This document shows, in pieces, positions 1-7,429 of a stretch of DNA of 17,048 nucleotides. The translations under genes were made by a program, and so were the position numbers. Under the pieces are notes generated by a model, which worked only from the letters and a program-made list of their open reading frames with translations, did not search any database and was not told the DNA's origin. The first letter of the stretch is position 1; each line of letters opens with the position of its first letter. Source of the stretch: Dehalococcoidales bacterium (GTDB taxonomy: Bacteria; Chloroflexota; Dehalococcoidia; Dehalococcoidales; JAQTVP01); assembly GCA_028707015.1 (NCBI GenBank), contig JAQTVP010000012.1, positions 1 through 17,048 of the forward strand, given 5' to 3'.

Positions 1-720
1 ATCAGTAATAGCAACAGTGTGCTCAAAATGTGCAGAGATACTTCCATCAGCTGTACTTACAGTCCAGTGGTCATCTGCAACACGAGTACGCCAACTACCA
101 GTATTCACCATAGGTTCCAGCGCCAGAGTCATTCCTTTCCTGAGCACTGGTCCTACTCCCGGTGAACCAAAATTAGGTATCTGGGGGTCTTCGTGCATTT
201 TTCGCCCAATACCGTGCCCGGTATATTCACGCACAACCGAATAATCTCTTAATTCTACATATTTCTGGATAGCGAATGATATATCACTCAATCGTGCCCC
301 AGCATATGCAGCATTAATACCCTCCCTCAAAGCACCTTCAGTAGTTTCCAATAAATTTTGGGCCTGAGAGCTAATTTCCCCGACACCCACTGTTATCGCA
401 GCATCACCCTGAAAACCCATGAATATAGCTCCAAAATCAAGCGATACAATATCACCTTCTTCTAGCATTCTCTCTCCTGGTATCCCATGAACTATTTCAT
501 CATTTATTGACACACAGAGATTAGCAGGAAATCCTTGGTATCCCTTGAATGAAGGTTTTCCTCCCAACTTTTTTAGCTCGTTGGCAGCAATAATATCTAA
601 TTCTATAGTTTTCATTCCTGGTTTCACTCGTTCTCTCAATATCTCCAGCACTGTAGCTACTAGTCTTCCTGCTTTTCGCATAGTAGTAATTTCTCGGTCC
701 GATTTTATATGTATACTCAT
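1..720 (-). CDS. map: Methionine aminopeptidase type I (3' end beyond window)
   Basis: This enzyme removes the initiator methionine from nascent proteins in the cytosol. Translating the minus strand from the ATG at 720 gives 240 open codons running off the left edge. All five dinuclear-metal ligands of the family are visible: Asp95 (in SLDFGA), Asp106 (GDAAIT), His169 (TGHGIG), Glu202 (LALEPM) and Glu233 (HFEHT), plus the substrate-contacting His79 (VHGIP). Only about 10 residues should be missing compared with the usual 248-255. There is no N-terminal zinc-finger extension, so it is the short bacterial type I form. It starts 15 bases after the adk stop with a modest TAAGG ribosome site. The secY-adk-map order is the standard end of the spc operon and fits co-translational processing. 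Confidence 0.96.
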   Translation of the reverse strand, partial: MSIHIKSDREITTMRKAGRLVATVLEILRERVKPGMKTIELDIIAANELKKLGGKPSFKGYQGFPANLCVSINDEIVHGIPGERMLEEGDIVSLDFGAIFMGFQGDAAITVGVGEISSQAQNLLETTEGALREGINAAYAGARLSDISFAIQKYVELRDYSVVREYTGHGIGRKMHEDPQIPNFGSPGVGPVLRKGMTLALEPMVNTGSWRTRVADDHWTVSTADGSISAHFEHTVAITD

Positions 721-735
721 CCAGTTATAACCTTA

Positions 736-1380
736 CTACTTACGAAGACCTTCTATTATTCTTCGTCCCACTTCATCTATACCGCCTACCCCATCTACTT
801 CAACTAATTTTCCCGCTTTGGTATAATAATCAATAAGGGGCGCAGTTTCCTTAAAGTATACACCTAATCTATTTTTTATAGTCTCTATATTATCATCAGG
901 CCGCTGATATAATTCTCCACCGCACTTATCACATTTACCTTGTATCTTTGGAGGTGATTCTGTTTCATGATATGGTTGCTGGCACTTACGACAAACCCAG
1001 CGCCCGGTCAGACGTTTTAGTAATTCTTCTTCTGCTACTTTGATATATACCGCATTATCTACCGCTTTACCCTGCTTTTCCAAAGCTTCATCTAATGTTT
1101 CTGCTTGCCCCAAATTCCTGGGGAAACCATCAAAAACAACCCCGGTTTCACAATCAGGAACAGCCATACGCTCCATAACCATTTTTATAGTTAATTCGTT
1201 AGGTCCCAAGAGCCCCTTTTCCATATCAGACTTAGCCTGCATACCCAGCTCTGTTCCTTGTTCTATTGCCTGACGAAAAAGGTCACCGGTAGCAATATGA
1301 ACTAAATTCATCTGCTGAGCCACATAACTGGCTTGTGTTCCTTTACCCGCCCCGGGAGCTCCAAACAAAACAATATACAC
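736..1380 (-). CDS. adk: Adenylate kinase, zinc-LID type
   Basis: Cytosolic enzyme converting ATP and AMP to two ADP, maintaining adenylate balance. The 214 residues match the long bacterial form. Visible motifs: P-loop GAPGAGKGT at residues 7-15, the NMP-binding TGDLFR at about 31-36, DGFPR at 84-88, and a LID domain with four cysteines (Cys130, Cys133, Cys150, Cys153) that should bind structural zinc, followed by RPDD at 160-163. The start is GTG at 1380, chosen because AGGAG lies six bases upstream and because the P-loop then falls at its usual distance from the N-terminus. It begins 16 bases after the secY stop and is followed by map. Confidence 0.97.
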   Translation of the reverse strand: MYIVLFGAPGAGKGTQASYVAQQMNLVHIATGDLFRQAIEQGTELGMQAKSDMEKGLLGPNELTIKMVMERMAVPDCETGVVFDGFPRNLGQAETLDEALEKQGKAVDNAVYIKVAEEELLKRLTGRWVCRKCQQPYHETESPPKIQGKCDKCGGELYQRPDDNIETIKNRLGVYFKETAPLIDYYTKAGKLVEVDGVGGIDEVGRRIIEGLRK

Positions 1381-1391
1381 CTTATACTCCT
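1381..1391 (-). promoter_or_regulatory. Ribosome binding site deciding the adk GTG start
   Basis: AGGAG (1387-1391, minus strand) lies six bases before the GTG at 1378-1380. No ATG is available at the right distance from the P-loop, so this site supports GTG initiation. Confidence 0.7.
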
Positions 1392-1396
1392 ATATC

Positions 1397-2719
1397 CTAT
1401 TTAATGAAACCTTCATAACGGCGCATCACCAATTGCGCTTCTATCTGCTTCATAGTATCCAGAATAACTCCAACCACAATTAGTAAACCCATACTGGAAA
1501 GCTGTATCACCTGAACACTAGTAATTTCTCGAGCCAGAAAAGGGATTATTGCAACTCCTGCCAGAAATAGAGCACCTCCCCAAGTAATTCTTTTGATAAC
1601 CTGATTAAGATAATCAGCGGTATGTTTCCCAGGACGAATTCCAGGAATAAATCCCCCCTGCTGTTGCAGAGTATTTGGCAAATCCTGTTGCTGAAAAATA
1701 ACCGTAGTATAAAAGAAGGCAAAAGCAATTACCAGCACAAAATATATCCCCCAATACAACAAACCCATTGGCAATGCCGTACTAGGGCTAAATTGATCCA
1801 CAATAAAATTAGCAAAGTTAGGGTCAGCCCCGGCCGGATTAGCAAAATAACTGGCTATCATACCCGGAAAGACCACTATAGACATTGCAAATATAAGAGG
1901 AATCATACCCGCTGTGTTTACCCTTAATGGTATATGTGTTGAGCCAGATTGCCGGTACATGCGACCCCCACGAAAGCTGCTACGGGCATATTGAACCGGA
2001 ATACGGCGGTGCGCCTCGCTAAAAATAACTATTATTGCAATAGTTGCTAGAGCGATAAGAACATAGAAAACAAGACCACTTACCTGCCCTTGTTGCCCGG
2101 CCAAAAAACCTTTGCCAAGCATATCCCAGTAGCCAGCTACAATACCACCGAAAATTATTATTGATATGCCATTACCAATGCCATATTCAGTAATAAGTTC
2201 GCCCAGCCATACTAAAAACATGGTACCAGCTATTATCGCTAGTACCATAGCTACCGTAGATAACGTATCAGCACTACCGACCACTCCCTCATGCCTCAGC
2301 AACATTATCTGTCCGTAACCGGCAAGACCTGCCATCGGTACCGTCAGCCAGTGGGTAATTAAATTAATTTTATTCCTACCGGTTTCTCCTTCCTGAGAAA
2401 GAGCTTGTAAGCGTGGGATAACAGGCACCATCAGCGTCATAATAATTGAAGCGGTAATATAAGGGTAAATCCCCATAGCTATCACACTGAAAGACCTCAT
2501 AGCGCCGCCACTAAACATGTCAAGCATACCCAGCATGGCATTACGCTCAAATAACTGACCTAAAGCATTAGCATCTACACCAGGAAGAGGTACATGAGCA
2601 ATAAAGCGGAATATTACCAGCATACCCAATGTAAAAAGTATCCGCCGCCTTAGATCAGGCAGACGAAAAGCATCAAACATCGCCTGGAGCAAGCGTGGTC
2701 TAGCTCGCCCTTGTTGCAT
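1397..2719 (-). CDS. secY: Protein translocase channel subunit SecY
   Basis: Central pore of the Sec translocon in the cytoplasmic membrane; it passes unfolded proteins outward or into the bilayer with SecE, SecG and SecA. The 440-residue product is the usual length. Its N-terminus has the cytosolic amphipathic stretch [14 protein letters not shown] followed by the first membrane span and the family motif PLPGVD at about residues 44-49. Many hydrophobic spans follow, consistent with the usual ten, and the C-terminus ends in a MRRYEGFIK motif. The ATG at 2719 has GGGAG nine bases upstream and lies within the end of rplO (20-base overlap). An internal ATG at codon 14 is a weaker alternative. 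Position after rplO is canonical. Confidence 0.97.
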   Translation of the reverse strand: MQQGRARPRLLQAMFDAFRLPDLRRRILFTLGMLVIFRFIAHVPLPGVDANALGQLFERNAMLGMLDMFSGGAMRSFSVIAMGIYPYITASIIMTLMVPVIPRLQALSQEGETGRNKINLITHWLTVPMAGLAGYGQIMLLRHEGVVGSADTLSTVAMVLAIIAGTMFLVWLGELITEYGIGNGISIIIFGGIVAGYWDMLGKGFLAGQQGQVSGLVFYVLIALATIAIIVIFSEAHRRIPVQYARSSFRGGRMYRQSGSTHIPLRVNTAGMIPLIFAMSIVVFPGMIASYFANPAGADPNFANFIVDQFSPSTALPMGLLYWGIYFVLVIAFAFFYTTVIFQQQDLPNTLQQQGGFIPGIRPGKHTADYLNQVIKRITWGGALFLAGVAIIPFLAREITSVQVIQLSSMGLLIVVGVILDTMKQIEAQLVMRRYEGFIK

Positions 2720-3164
2720 GTTCTATTTCTCCCACTACACCCCCAGCTGCCTCAATTTTAGCTTTAGCAGCAGCCGAGAATTTATTTGCCTTTACTGTTA
2801 AAGAATGACTAATATCACCCACAGCTAATATCTTAATCGGGTGCTTTAGTGATTTAATAACCCCAGCCGCTACTAATTTTTCTGGTGTTACCTCACTCCC
2901 AGCCTCAAATACGCTAAGATCACCCACATTAACAACATTGTATTCTGTTTTAAAAATATTAGTAAATCCTCTTTTTCTTGGTAAGCGCCTGAATAAAGGT
3001 AATTGCCCACCTTCAAAGCCACGATTCATCTTATAACCGGCACGAGATTTCTGCCCCTTACAACCCCGTCCAGAATATGTGCCGTGTCCACTACTATTTC
3101 CCCGCCCCACACGCTTTCTCTGTTTTTTAGAACCGGAAACTGGTGCAAGTTCATCCTGTCTCAC
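2700..3164 (-). CDS. rplO: 50S ribosomal protein L15
   Basis: Late-assembling large-subunit protein that contacts 23S rRNA. The 154-residue product has the typical basic, glycine-rich N-terminal extension ([18 protein letters not shown], then [10 protein letters not shown]) and the [18 protein letters not shown] core motif. The start is GTG at 3164, whose G is shared with the rpmD TAG stop; GGAGG about ten bases upstream lies in the end of rpmD. The C-terminus overlaps secY by 20 bases, suggesting coupled translation of L15 and SecY. Confidence 0.96.
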   Translation of the reverse strand: MRQDELAPVSGSKKQRKRVGRGNSSGHGTYSGRGCKGQKSRAGYKMNRGFEGGQLPLFRRLPRKRGFTNIFKTEYNVVNVGDLSVFEAGSEVTPEKLVAAGVIKSLKHPIKILAVGDISHSLTVKANKFSAAAKAKIEAAGGVVGEIEHATRAS

Positions 3165-3346
3165 TAGTTTTCCACCTCCACCTTAACTAGATGTCTTACC
3201 TTGTTAATCATACCGCGGACTGAAGCCGAATCAGCATGAATCACACTCTGATTTAACCGGCGAAAACCGAGAGATTTCAGAGTTCTCTTCTGGTCCTCAG
3301 CATAACCAATACCACTTTTAATCCAGGTAACACATAATTTAACCAT
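3164..3346 (-). CDS. rpmD: 50S ribosomal protein L30
   Basis: Small bacterial-type L30 of 60 residues, an accessory 23S rRNA-binding protein. It begins [15 protein letters not shown] and carries the family core [17 protein letters not shown] and a hydrophobic-basic end ([14 protein letters not shown]). The reading frame stays open upstream, but the ATG at 3346 is chosen because it gives the normal family length; the upstream codons are only read-through opposite rpsE in another frame. Start and upstream stop share the eight bases ATGGTTAA with rpsE, a classic coupling overlap. It ends at the start of rplO. Confidence 0.95.
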   Translation of the reverse strand: MVKLCVTWIKSGIGYAEDQKRTLKSLGFRRLNQSVIHADSASVRGMINKVRHLVKVEVEN

Positions 3347-3860
3347 TAGCCACTGCTCCTTCAGCGAGTACTGGCTTACGCTTCGCCAATACTTCTTTGG
3401 GATCCCTAAGTTTGCTGAGAGCAATAATTGTCGCCCTAGCCATATTAATCTTATTTGAGCTACCCAGCGATTTAGTTAGAATATCTTTAACCCCACTAAG
3501 CTCAAGTACAGCCCGAATACTCCCACCGGCAATAACACCCGTACCCGGTGCCGCTGGTTTTAATAACACCTTAGCCGCACCATATTTCACCAGCATTTCA
3601 TGGGGAATTGTATTCCCAGCCAGCGTCACTTTAATTAAATTCTTCTTGGCAACAGCTCCAGCTTTATTTATGGCTACTGGTACAGTATCAGCTTTACCTA
3701 CGCCTACACCCACATATCCATTACCATCCCCAGTTACTGATAGCGCACTGAAACTCATACGCTTTCCACCCTTCACCACCTTAGATACACGGTTAATATT
3801 GACCAGCTTGTCAGTTAGCACCAGATCTGTTGGGTCTATTCTACTCATTGACCCCTTCAT
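3339..3860 (-). CDS. rpsE: 30S ribosomal protein S5
   Basis: Small-subunit protein important for decoding accuracy and mRNA unwinding at the entry channel. The product is 173 residues. It shows the N-terminal dsRBD-like region ([41 protein letters not shown]) and the C-terminal domain ([33 protein letters not shown]). Two ATGs are possible: 3860, directly after an in-frame stop, and 3848, preceded closely by AAGGGG. I keep 3860, but the second start would shorten the protein by only four residues. It overlaps rpmD by eight bases. Confidence 0.96.
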   Translation of the reverse strand: MKGSMSRIDPTDLVLTDKLVNINRVSKVVKGGKRMSFSALSVTGDGNGYVGVGVGKADTVPVAINKAGAVAKKNLIKVTLAGNTIPHEMLVKYGAAKVLLKPAAPGTGVIAGGSIRAVLELSGVKDILTKSLGSSNKINMARATIIALSKLRDPKEVLAKRKPVLAEGAVANG

Positions 3861-3880
3861 TTATTTTAAAACCATCTCCT

Positions 3881-4246
3881 TTAGAATTTCAATCCCCCCC
3901 GCCGAGCTGCCTCAGCAAAGGCTTTTACCCTACCGTGATATTTATAACCACCACGGTCAAATACTACCTGGCTTATCCCTTTATCTAATGCCCTCTTGGC
4001 TAACAGCGAACCAACAAGCTCTGCTTTAGCCACCTTTACTTTATCAATTACCTCTTCTCTTACATCTGCGTCAAGAGTCGAAGCAGATGTTAAAGTATGT
4101 CCTTGCGAATCATCAACAACTTGGGCATAAATATGATTCAAACTACGATAAACGCACAAACGGGGCCTAGAACTTGAGCCCTCAACTTTAGCCCTAACTC
4201 GACGATGCCTGCGAATACGGGCTGCTCTTTGCTTAATTTTACTCAT
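3881..4246 (-). CDS. rplR: 50S ribosomal protein L18
   Basis: 5S rRNA-binding protein of the central protuberance, 121 residues, the usual bacterial length. The strongly basic N-terminus ([15 protein letters not shown]) is followed by the conserved [19 protein letters not shown] segment and ends with [30 protein letters not shown] sequence characteristic of L18. The ATG shares its A with the rplF stop (TAATG), so translation is probably coupled to L6. Confidence 0.96.
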   Translation of the reverse strand: MSKIKQRAARIRRHRRVRAKVEGSSSRPRLCVYRSLNHIYAQVVDDSQGHTLTSASTLDADVREEVIDKVKVAKAELVGSLLAKRALDKGISQVVFDRGGYKYHGRVKAFAEAARRGGLKF

Positions 4247-4800
4247 TATTCCCTCACACCTATCGCTTTGCCGGCTTTACCTGGTTTCAAACGAACCGTT
4301 TCGCCAGCATATCTAATACCTTTACCTTTATAAGCATCGGGTTTACGGATAGCACGAATTTTAGCAGCCATCTCACCAACTACCTCTTTATTAATACCAC
4401 TAACCTTTATTCGATTTGGTCCATCTGCTGCTAGAGTCACACCCGGTAAGGGTGACACTTCTACCGGATGAGAATAACCTACCCGAATTACCAGCTTATC
4501 ACCTGATTTCTCTGCTCTATAACCTACTCCAACTATTTCAAGAGATTTCTCGAAACCATTAGTCACCCCTTCAACCATATTAGCCAAAAGAGTCCTGGTT
4601 AACCCATGCATAGAACGATGTGTTTTGCTATCACTAGGTCGCGTTACCACCAGGTTATTATCTTCATAAACAATAGCCATATCAGGGTTCAAACTACGAC
4701 GTAACTCTCCCTTAGGTCCAGCTATAATGACCTCATTTTCTTTAATATTTACCTCTACGCCTTGCGGCACAGCTATCGGCATTCGCCCTATTCTAGACAT
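4246..4800 (-). CDS. rplF: 50S ribosomal protein L6
   Basis: Large-subunit protein near the sarcin-ricin loop and factor-binding site, made of two similar domains. The 184 residues begin [14 protein letters not shown] and contain the second-domain signature [21 protein letters not shown] lies a few bases before the ATG at 4800. It follows rpsH by 21 bases and shares its stop with the rplR start. Confidence 0.97.
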   Translation of the reverse strand: MSRIGRMPIAVPQGVEVNIKENEVIIAGPKGELRRSLNPDMAIVYEDNNLVVTRPSDSKTHRSMHGLTRTLLANMVEGVTNGFEKSLEIVGVGYRAEKSGDKLVIRVGYSHPVEVSPLPGVTLAADGPNRIKVSGINKEVVGEMAAKIRAIRKPDAYKGKGIRYAGETVRLKPGKAGKAIGVRE

Positions 4801-4821
4801 AACTACTCCCTATATATTAGT

Positions 4822-5220
4822 CTACCAAACTTTGCACAAAAGTTCACCACCAATACCCTGGCGCCAAGCCTGCAATCCTGTCATTACACCCTTAGAAGTA
4901 GAAAGAATTGTAATACCAAGCCCCCCATAGACACGAGGAATTTCCTGCTTCTGCACATGTACTCTTAGTCCAGGACTACTTACCCGTTCCAAACCAGAAA
5001 CCATTGATTGATTATTATCATCATATCTGAGATAAATTTTTATTAATCGGTGCGGTTTATTTCTGAGCACCTCATACTCAGTGATAAATCCCTCTTCTTT
5101 AAGTATGCTAACAACATCCAGCTTCATTCTTGAGGTGGGAACCAGCACAGTATCATGCCTGGCAGTAATGGCATTACGTATTCGAGTTAGCATATCTGCT
5201 ATTGGATCTGTAATAGTCAA
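4822..5220 (-). CDS. rpsH: 30S ribosomal protein S8
   Basis: 16S rRNA-binding primary assembly protein and, in E. coli, the translational repressor of the spc operon. The 132-residue product begins [16 protein letters not shown] and ends with the signature [20 protein letters not shown] and GGELLCKVW, so it is complete. The start is TTG at 5220, with GGAGG exactly six bases upstream. In most bacteria this gene follows rpsN/rpsZ directly; here a three-gene redox insert separates them by about 4.7 kb, and the 58-base gap ahead of it is the longest in the window. Confidence 0.97.
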   Translation of the reverse strand: MTITDPIADMLTRIRNAITARHDTVLVPTSRMKLDVVSILKEEGFITEYEVLRNKPHRLIKIYLRYDDNNQSMVSGLERVSSPGLRVHVQKQEIPRVYGGLGITILSTSKGVMTGLQAWRQGIGGELLCKVW

Positions 5221-5231
5221 TCTTCCCCTCC
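5221..5231 (-). promoter_or_regulatory. Ribosome binding site deciding the rpsH TTG start
   Basis: GGAGG (5227-5231, minus strand, within a longer GGGAGGGG purine run) lies six bases before the TTG at 5218-5220. This supports TTG as the true start and provides strong independent initiation after the inserted redox genes. Confidence 0.75.
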
Positions 5232-5278
5232 CTATTCTTCTGTACTACTGCTATTTATTTGAAAAGACATAGTCTCTA

Positions 5279-7408
5279 CTAGTTACCTTTTCCCACACCT
5301 TTTATTGAGTATTTCTTTGGTGGTAATTTTACCGAAGAAATACTCAATCTAAGATCACACTGTAAACAACGCCATGATTCTTTAAGCGCTGCTCCCTCAT
5401 CACACCCCATCTCAACTTCTTTAAAATTATTAAGCCTTTCCTCTACAGGAATATTAGTCATTTCACACCTGTGCTGATAGAACATGCCCTCTTTACGCCC
5501 CACACAATCTTCATATTCTTCAGCAGGTATCAACTCTTCATCTATAATACCATTTCCTCCAAGGTATCTATCGATGTTAATAGCCCCTTTCCGCCCTCCA
5601 GCTATTGCTTCAATGACTGTAGCTGGCCCGGATACAACATCACCTCCAGCAAAGACCCCTTTCCTGCTGGTAGCACTAGTTTTATCAGTCTCAATCACAC
5701 CTCCCCGTCCCCGAGATAACTGATAGCCCTCCGGAATATCAGATATCTGTCCGATAGCAGTAATTACATTATCATAATTTATGATAAATTCACTATCACT
5801 AATGGGTACCGGGCGCCGCCTCCCGCTAGCATCAGGTTCTCCTAATTCCATGCGAATACATTTCAGACTGACTATTCCATTTTTATTTTCTATTTTATTT
5901 GGTGCCGTCAAATAAACAATATTTATTCCCTCTTCTAAGGCACCCTCAACTTCTTCTGTGTTGGCAGGCATTTCTGCACGCGTACGACGGTAAATTATAG
6001 TAACATCTTTAGCATTAAGCCTTAAAGCAGTACGCGCAACATCTATTGCCACATTACCACCGCCTATAACCGCCACTTTGCTTCCCAGTTCCACTGTATA
6101 ACCCAAACTTACCTCTCTAAGGAAACTAATAGCATCAATCACGCCATTAGCATCCTCCCCTTCCACCCCCATCCTGGCATTCTGGTGCGCTCCAGTAGCA
6201 ACATAAACAGCACTGTAACCTTTTTCAAAAAGGTTACCCAAAGATTCTATTCTAGTATTAACCTTAATGTCAAACCCTATTTGCTTTATTTCCTCAATTT
6301 CTGCGTCTAAAATATCGCTGGACAGTCTATATTCAGGGATACCGACACGCATCATACCACCAATTACTGGCAAAGCTTCATACACCGTGATACTGTGCCC
6401 CAATTTTGACAAATAATATGCTGCTGTTAATCCCGCCGGTCCTGATCCTATGATTGCTATCTTTTTACCTGTTGGTAATGCTTTTTGCGAGTGTTTCTTC
6501 CATAGCTTTTCATCTCTTTCAGCAGCAAAACGTTTCAGTAACCTTATAGAAATAGCCTCGTTCAGTTCACTGGAACGGCATACCATTTCACAAGGATGGG
6601 TGCAAACATTCCCTAACACATTAGGAAATGGCACTTTTTCTCTGATTACAGCTGTCGCTTCAGAATATTTCTTTTGTTGAATAAAGCGTATATAGCGCGG
6701 TACATTTATCTCAGCCGGACAATTATATTTACAGGGAACCAACGTTTCCTCACGCCGACTACCCTCTACTAATAATCCATCCTTATCTCTAAGTGCGCCA
6801 GTAGGGCAAACTTCCACACAAGCACCGCAAAATATACAAGCGGCATCCGCCAAAGAATGATCAAAGGCAGTACCGACATAAGTTTCCTTACCTCTATTTA
6901 TAAACGATAACACTCCTGCCCCCCGCAAGTCATAACAAGCCCGAACACACCGCCCACACAGAATGCATTTACTAAGATCATGGTCAAAAAGAGGATTATC
7001 GATATTTACTGGAATATCCTTAGTCTGACTTCTTAATCTTTTTTCCGTAATACCCAGATACTGGGCAACTGCCTGTAATTCACAATTAAGATTTTGCTTG
7101 CATACCAGACAATCTGCCGGATGACTAGCAAGTATCAACTCCATTGTCATATGGCGTACATTATCAATCTGCTGTGTTCTGGTTTTTACTGTTATTCCTT
7201 CTGCAGCTAGTGTAGTACACGCCGTAGGCAATCCGCGCATACCCTCAATCTCCACAATGCATAACCGACATCCACCGAAAGCAGTTAAATCAGGATGATA
7301 ACAGAGGTTAGGTATATAGATCCCCGCATCCAGCGCTGCCTGTAATACGGTTTTCCCCTTCTCTGTTTTAACCTCACATCCATCAATATTGATTGTAATT
7401 GTTTCCAA
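5279..7408 (-). CDS. stnC: NuoG-type iron-sulfur module fused to GltD/NfnB-like flavoprotein; Stn transhydrogenase subunit C-like
   Basis: A 709-residue soluble redox protein with two modules. The first (about residues 1-215) resembles the NuoG/HydA N-terminus: [2Fe-2S] ligands Cys36, Cys47, Cys50, Cys64; a His-Cys [4Fe-4S] site with His96, Cys100, Cys103, Cys109; and two ferredoxin motifs (Cys148/151/154/158 and Cys191/194/197/201). The second (about 220-690) resembles the glutamate synthase small subunit and NfnB: a Cys-rich linker (Cys226, 230, 269, 273, 277), FAD site GSGPAG at 321-326, NAD(P)H site IGGGNVAID near 448-456 with YRR at 473-475, AGGD at 587-590 and a WRCLQCD end. There is no H-cluster or molybdopterin domain. 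This fusion plus the NuoE and NuoF partners upstream matches Stn-type electron-bifurcating transhydrogenases (NADH, NADPH and ferredoxin), by inference. TTG start at 7408 has GAGG five bases upstream. Confidence 0.82.
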   Translation of the reverse strand: METITINIDGCEVKTEKGKTVLQAALDAGIYIPNLCYHPDLTAFGGCRLCIVEIEGMRGLPTACTTLAAEGITVKTRTQQIDNVRHMTMELILASHPADCLVCKQNLNCELQAVAQYLGITEKRLRSQTKDIPVNIDNPLFDHDLSKCILCGRCVRACYDLRGAGVLSFINRGKETYVGTAFDHSLADAACIFCGACVEVCPTGALRDKDGLLVEGSRREETLVPCKYNCPAEINVPRYIRFIQQKKYSEATAVIREKVPFPNVLGNVCTHPCEMVCRSSELNEAISIRLLKRFAAERDEKLWKKHSQKALPTGKKIAIIGSGPAGLTAAYYLSKLGHSITVYEALPVIGGMMRVGIPEYRLSSDILDAEIEEIKQIGFDIKVNTRIESLGNLFEKGYSAVYVATGAHQNARMGVEGEDANGVIDAISFLREVSLGYTVELGSKVAVIGGGNVAIDVARTALRLNAKDVTIIYRRTRAEMPANTEEVEGALEEGINIVYLTAPNKIENKNGIVSLKCIRMELGEPDASGRRRPVPISDSEFIINYDNVITAIGQISDIPEGYQLSRGRGGVIETDKTSATSRKGVFAGGDVVSGPATVIEAIAGGRKGAINIDRYLGGNGIIDEELIPAEEYEDCVGRKEGMFYQHRCEMTNIPVEERLNNFKEVEMGCDEGAALKESWRCLQCDLRLSISSVKLPPKKYSIKGVGKGN

Positions 7409-7417
7409 AAATACCTC
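7409..7417 (-). promoter_or_regulatory. Ribosome binding site for the stnC TTG start
   Basis: GAGG (7414-7417, minus strand) lies five bases before the TTG at 7406-7408. The [2Fe-2S] cysteines then fall at the normal distance from the N-terminus, so TTG is preferred. Confidence 0.55.
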
Positions 7418-7429
7418 TACAACTCTGAG

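Noticed and set aside
3397..4029. Plus-strand 210-codon open frame opposite rpsE and rplR
   Set aside because: It is antisense to two clearly conserved ribosomal genes, has no recognisable domain and is Ser/Pro/Leu-rich, as expected from the reverse of coding sequence.
5263..5277. Rho-independent terminator between stnC and rpsH
   Set aside because: The stem is short, includes a G-U pair and is followed by only a short interrupted U stretch.
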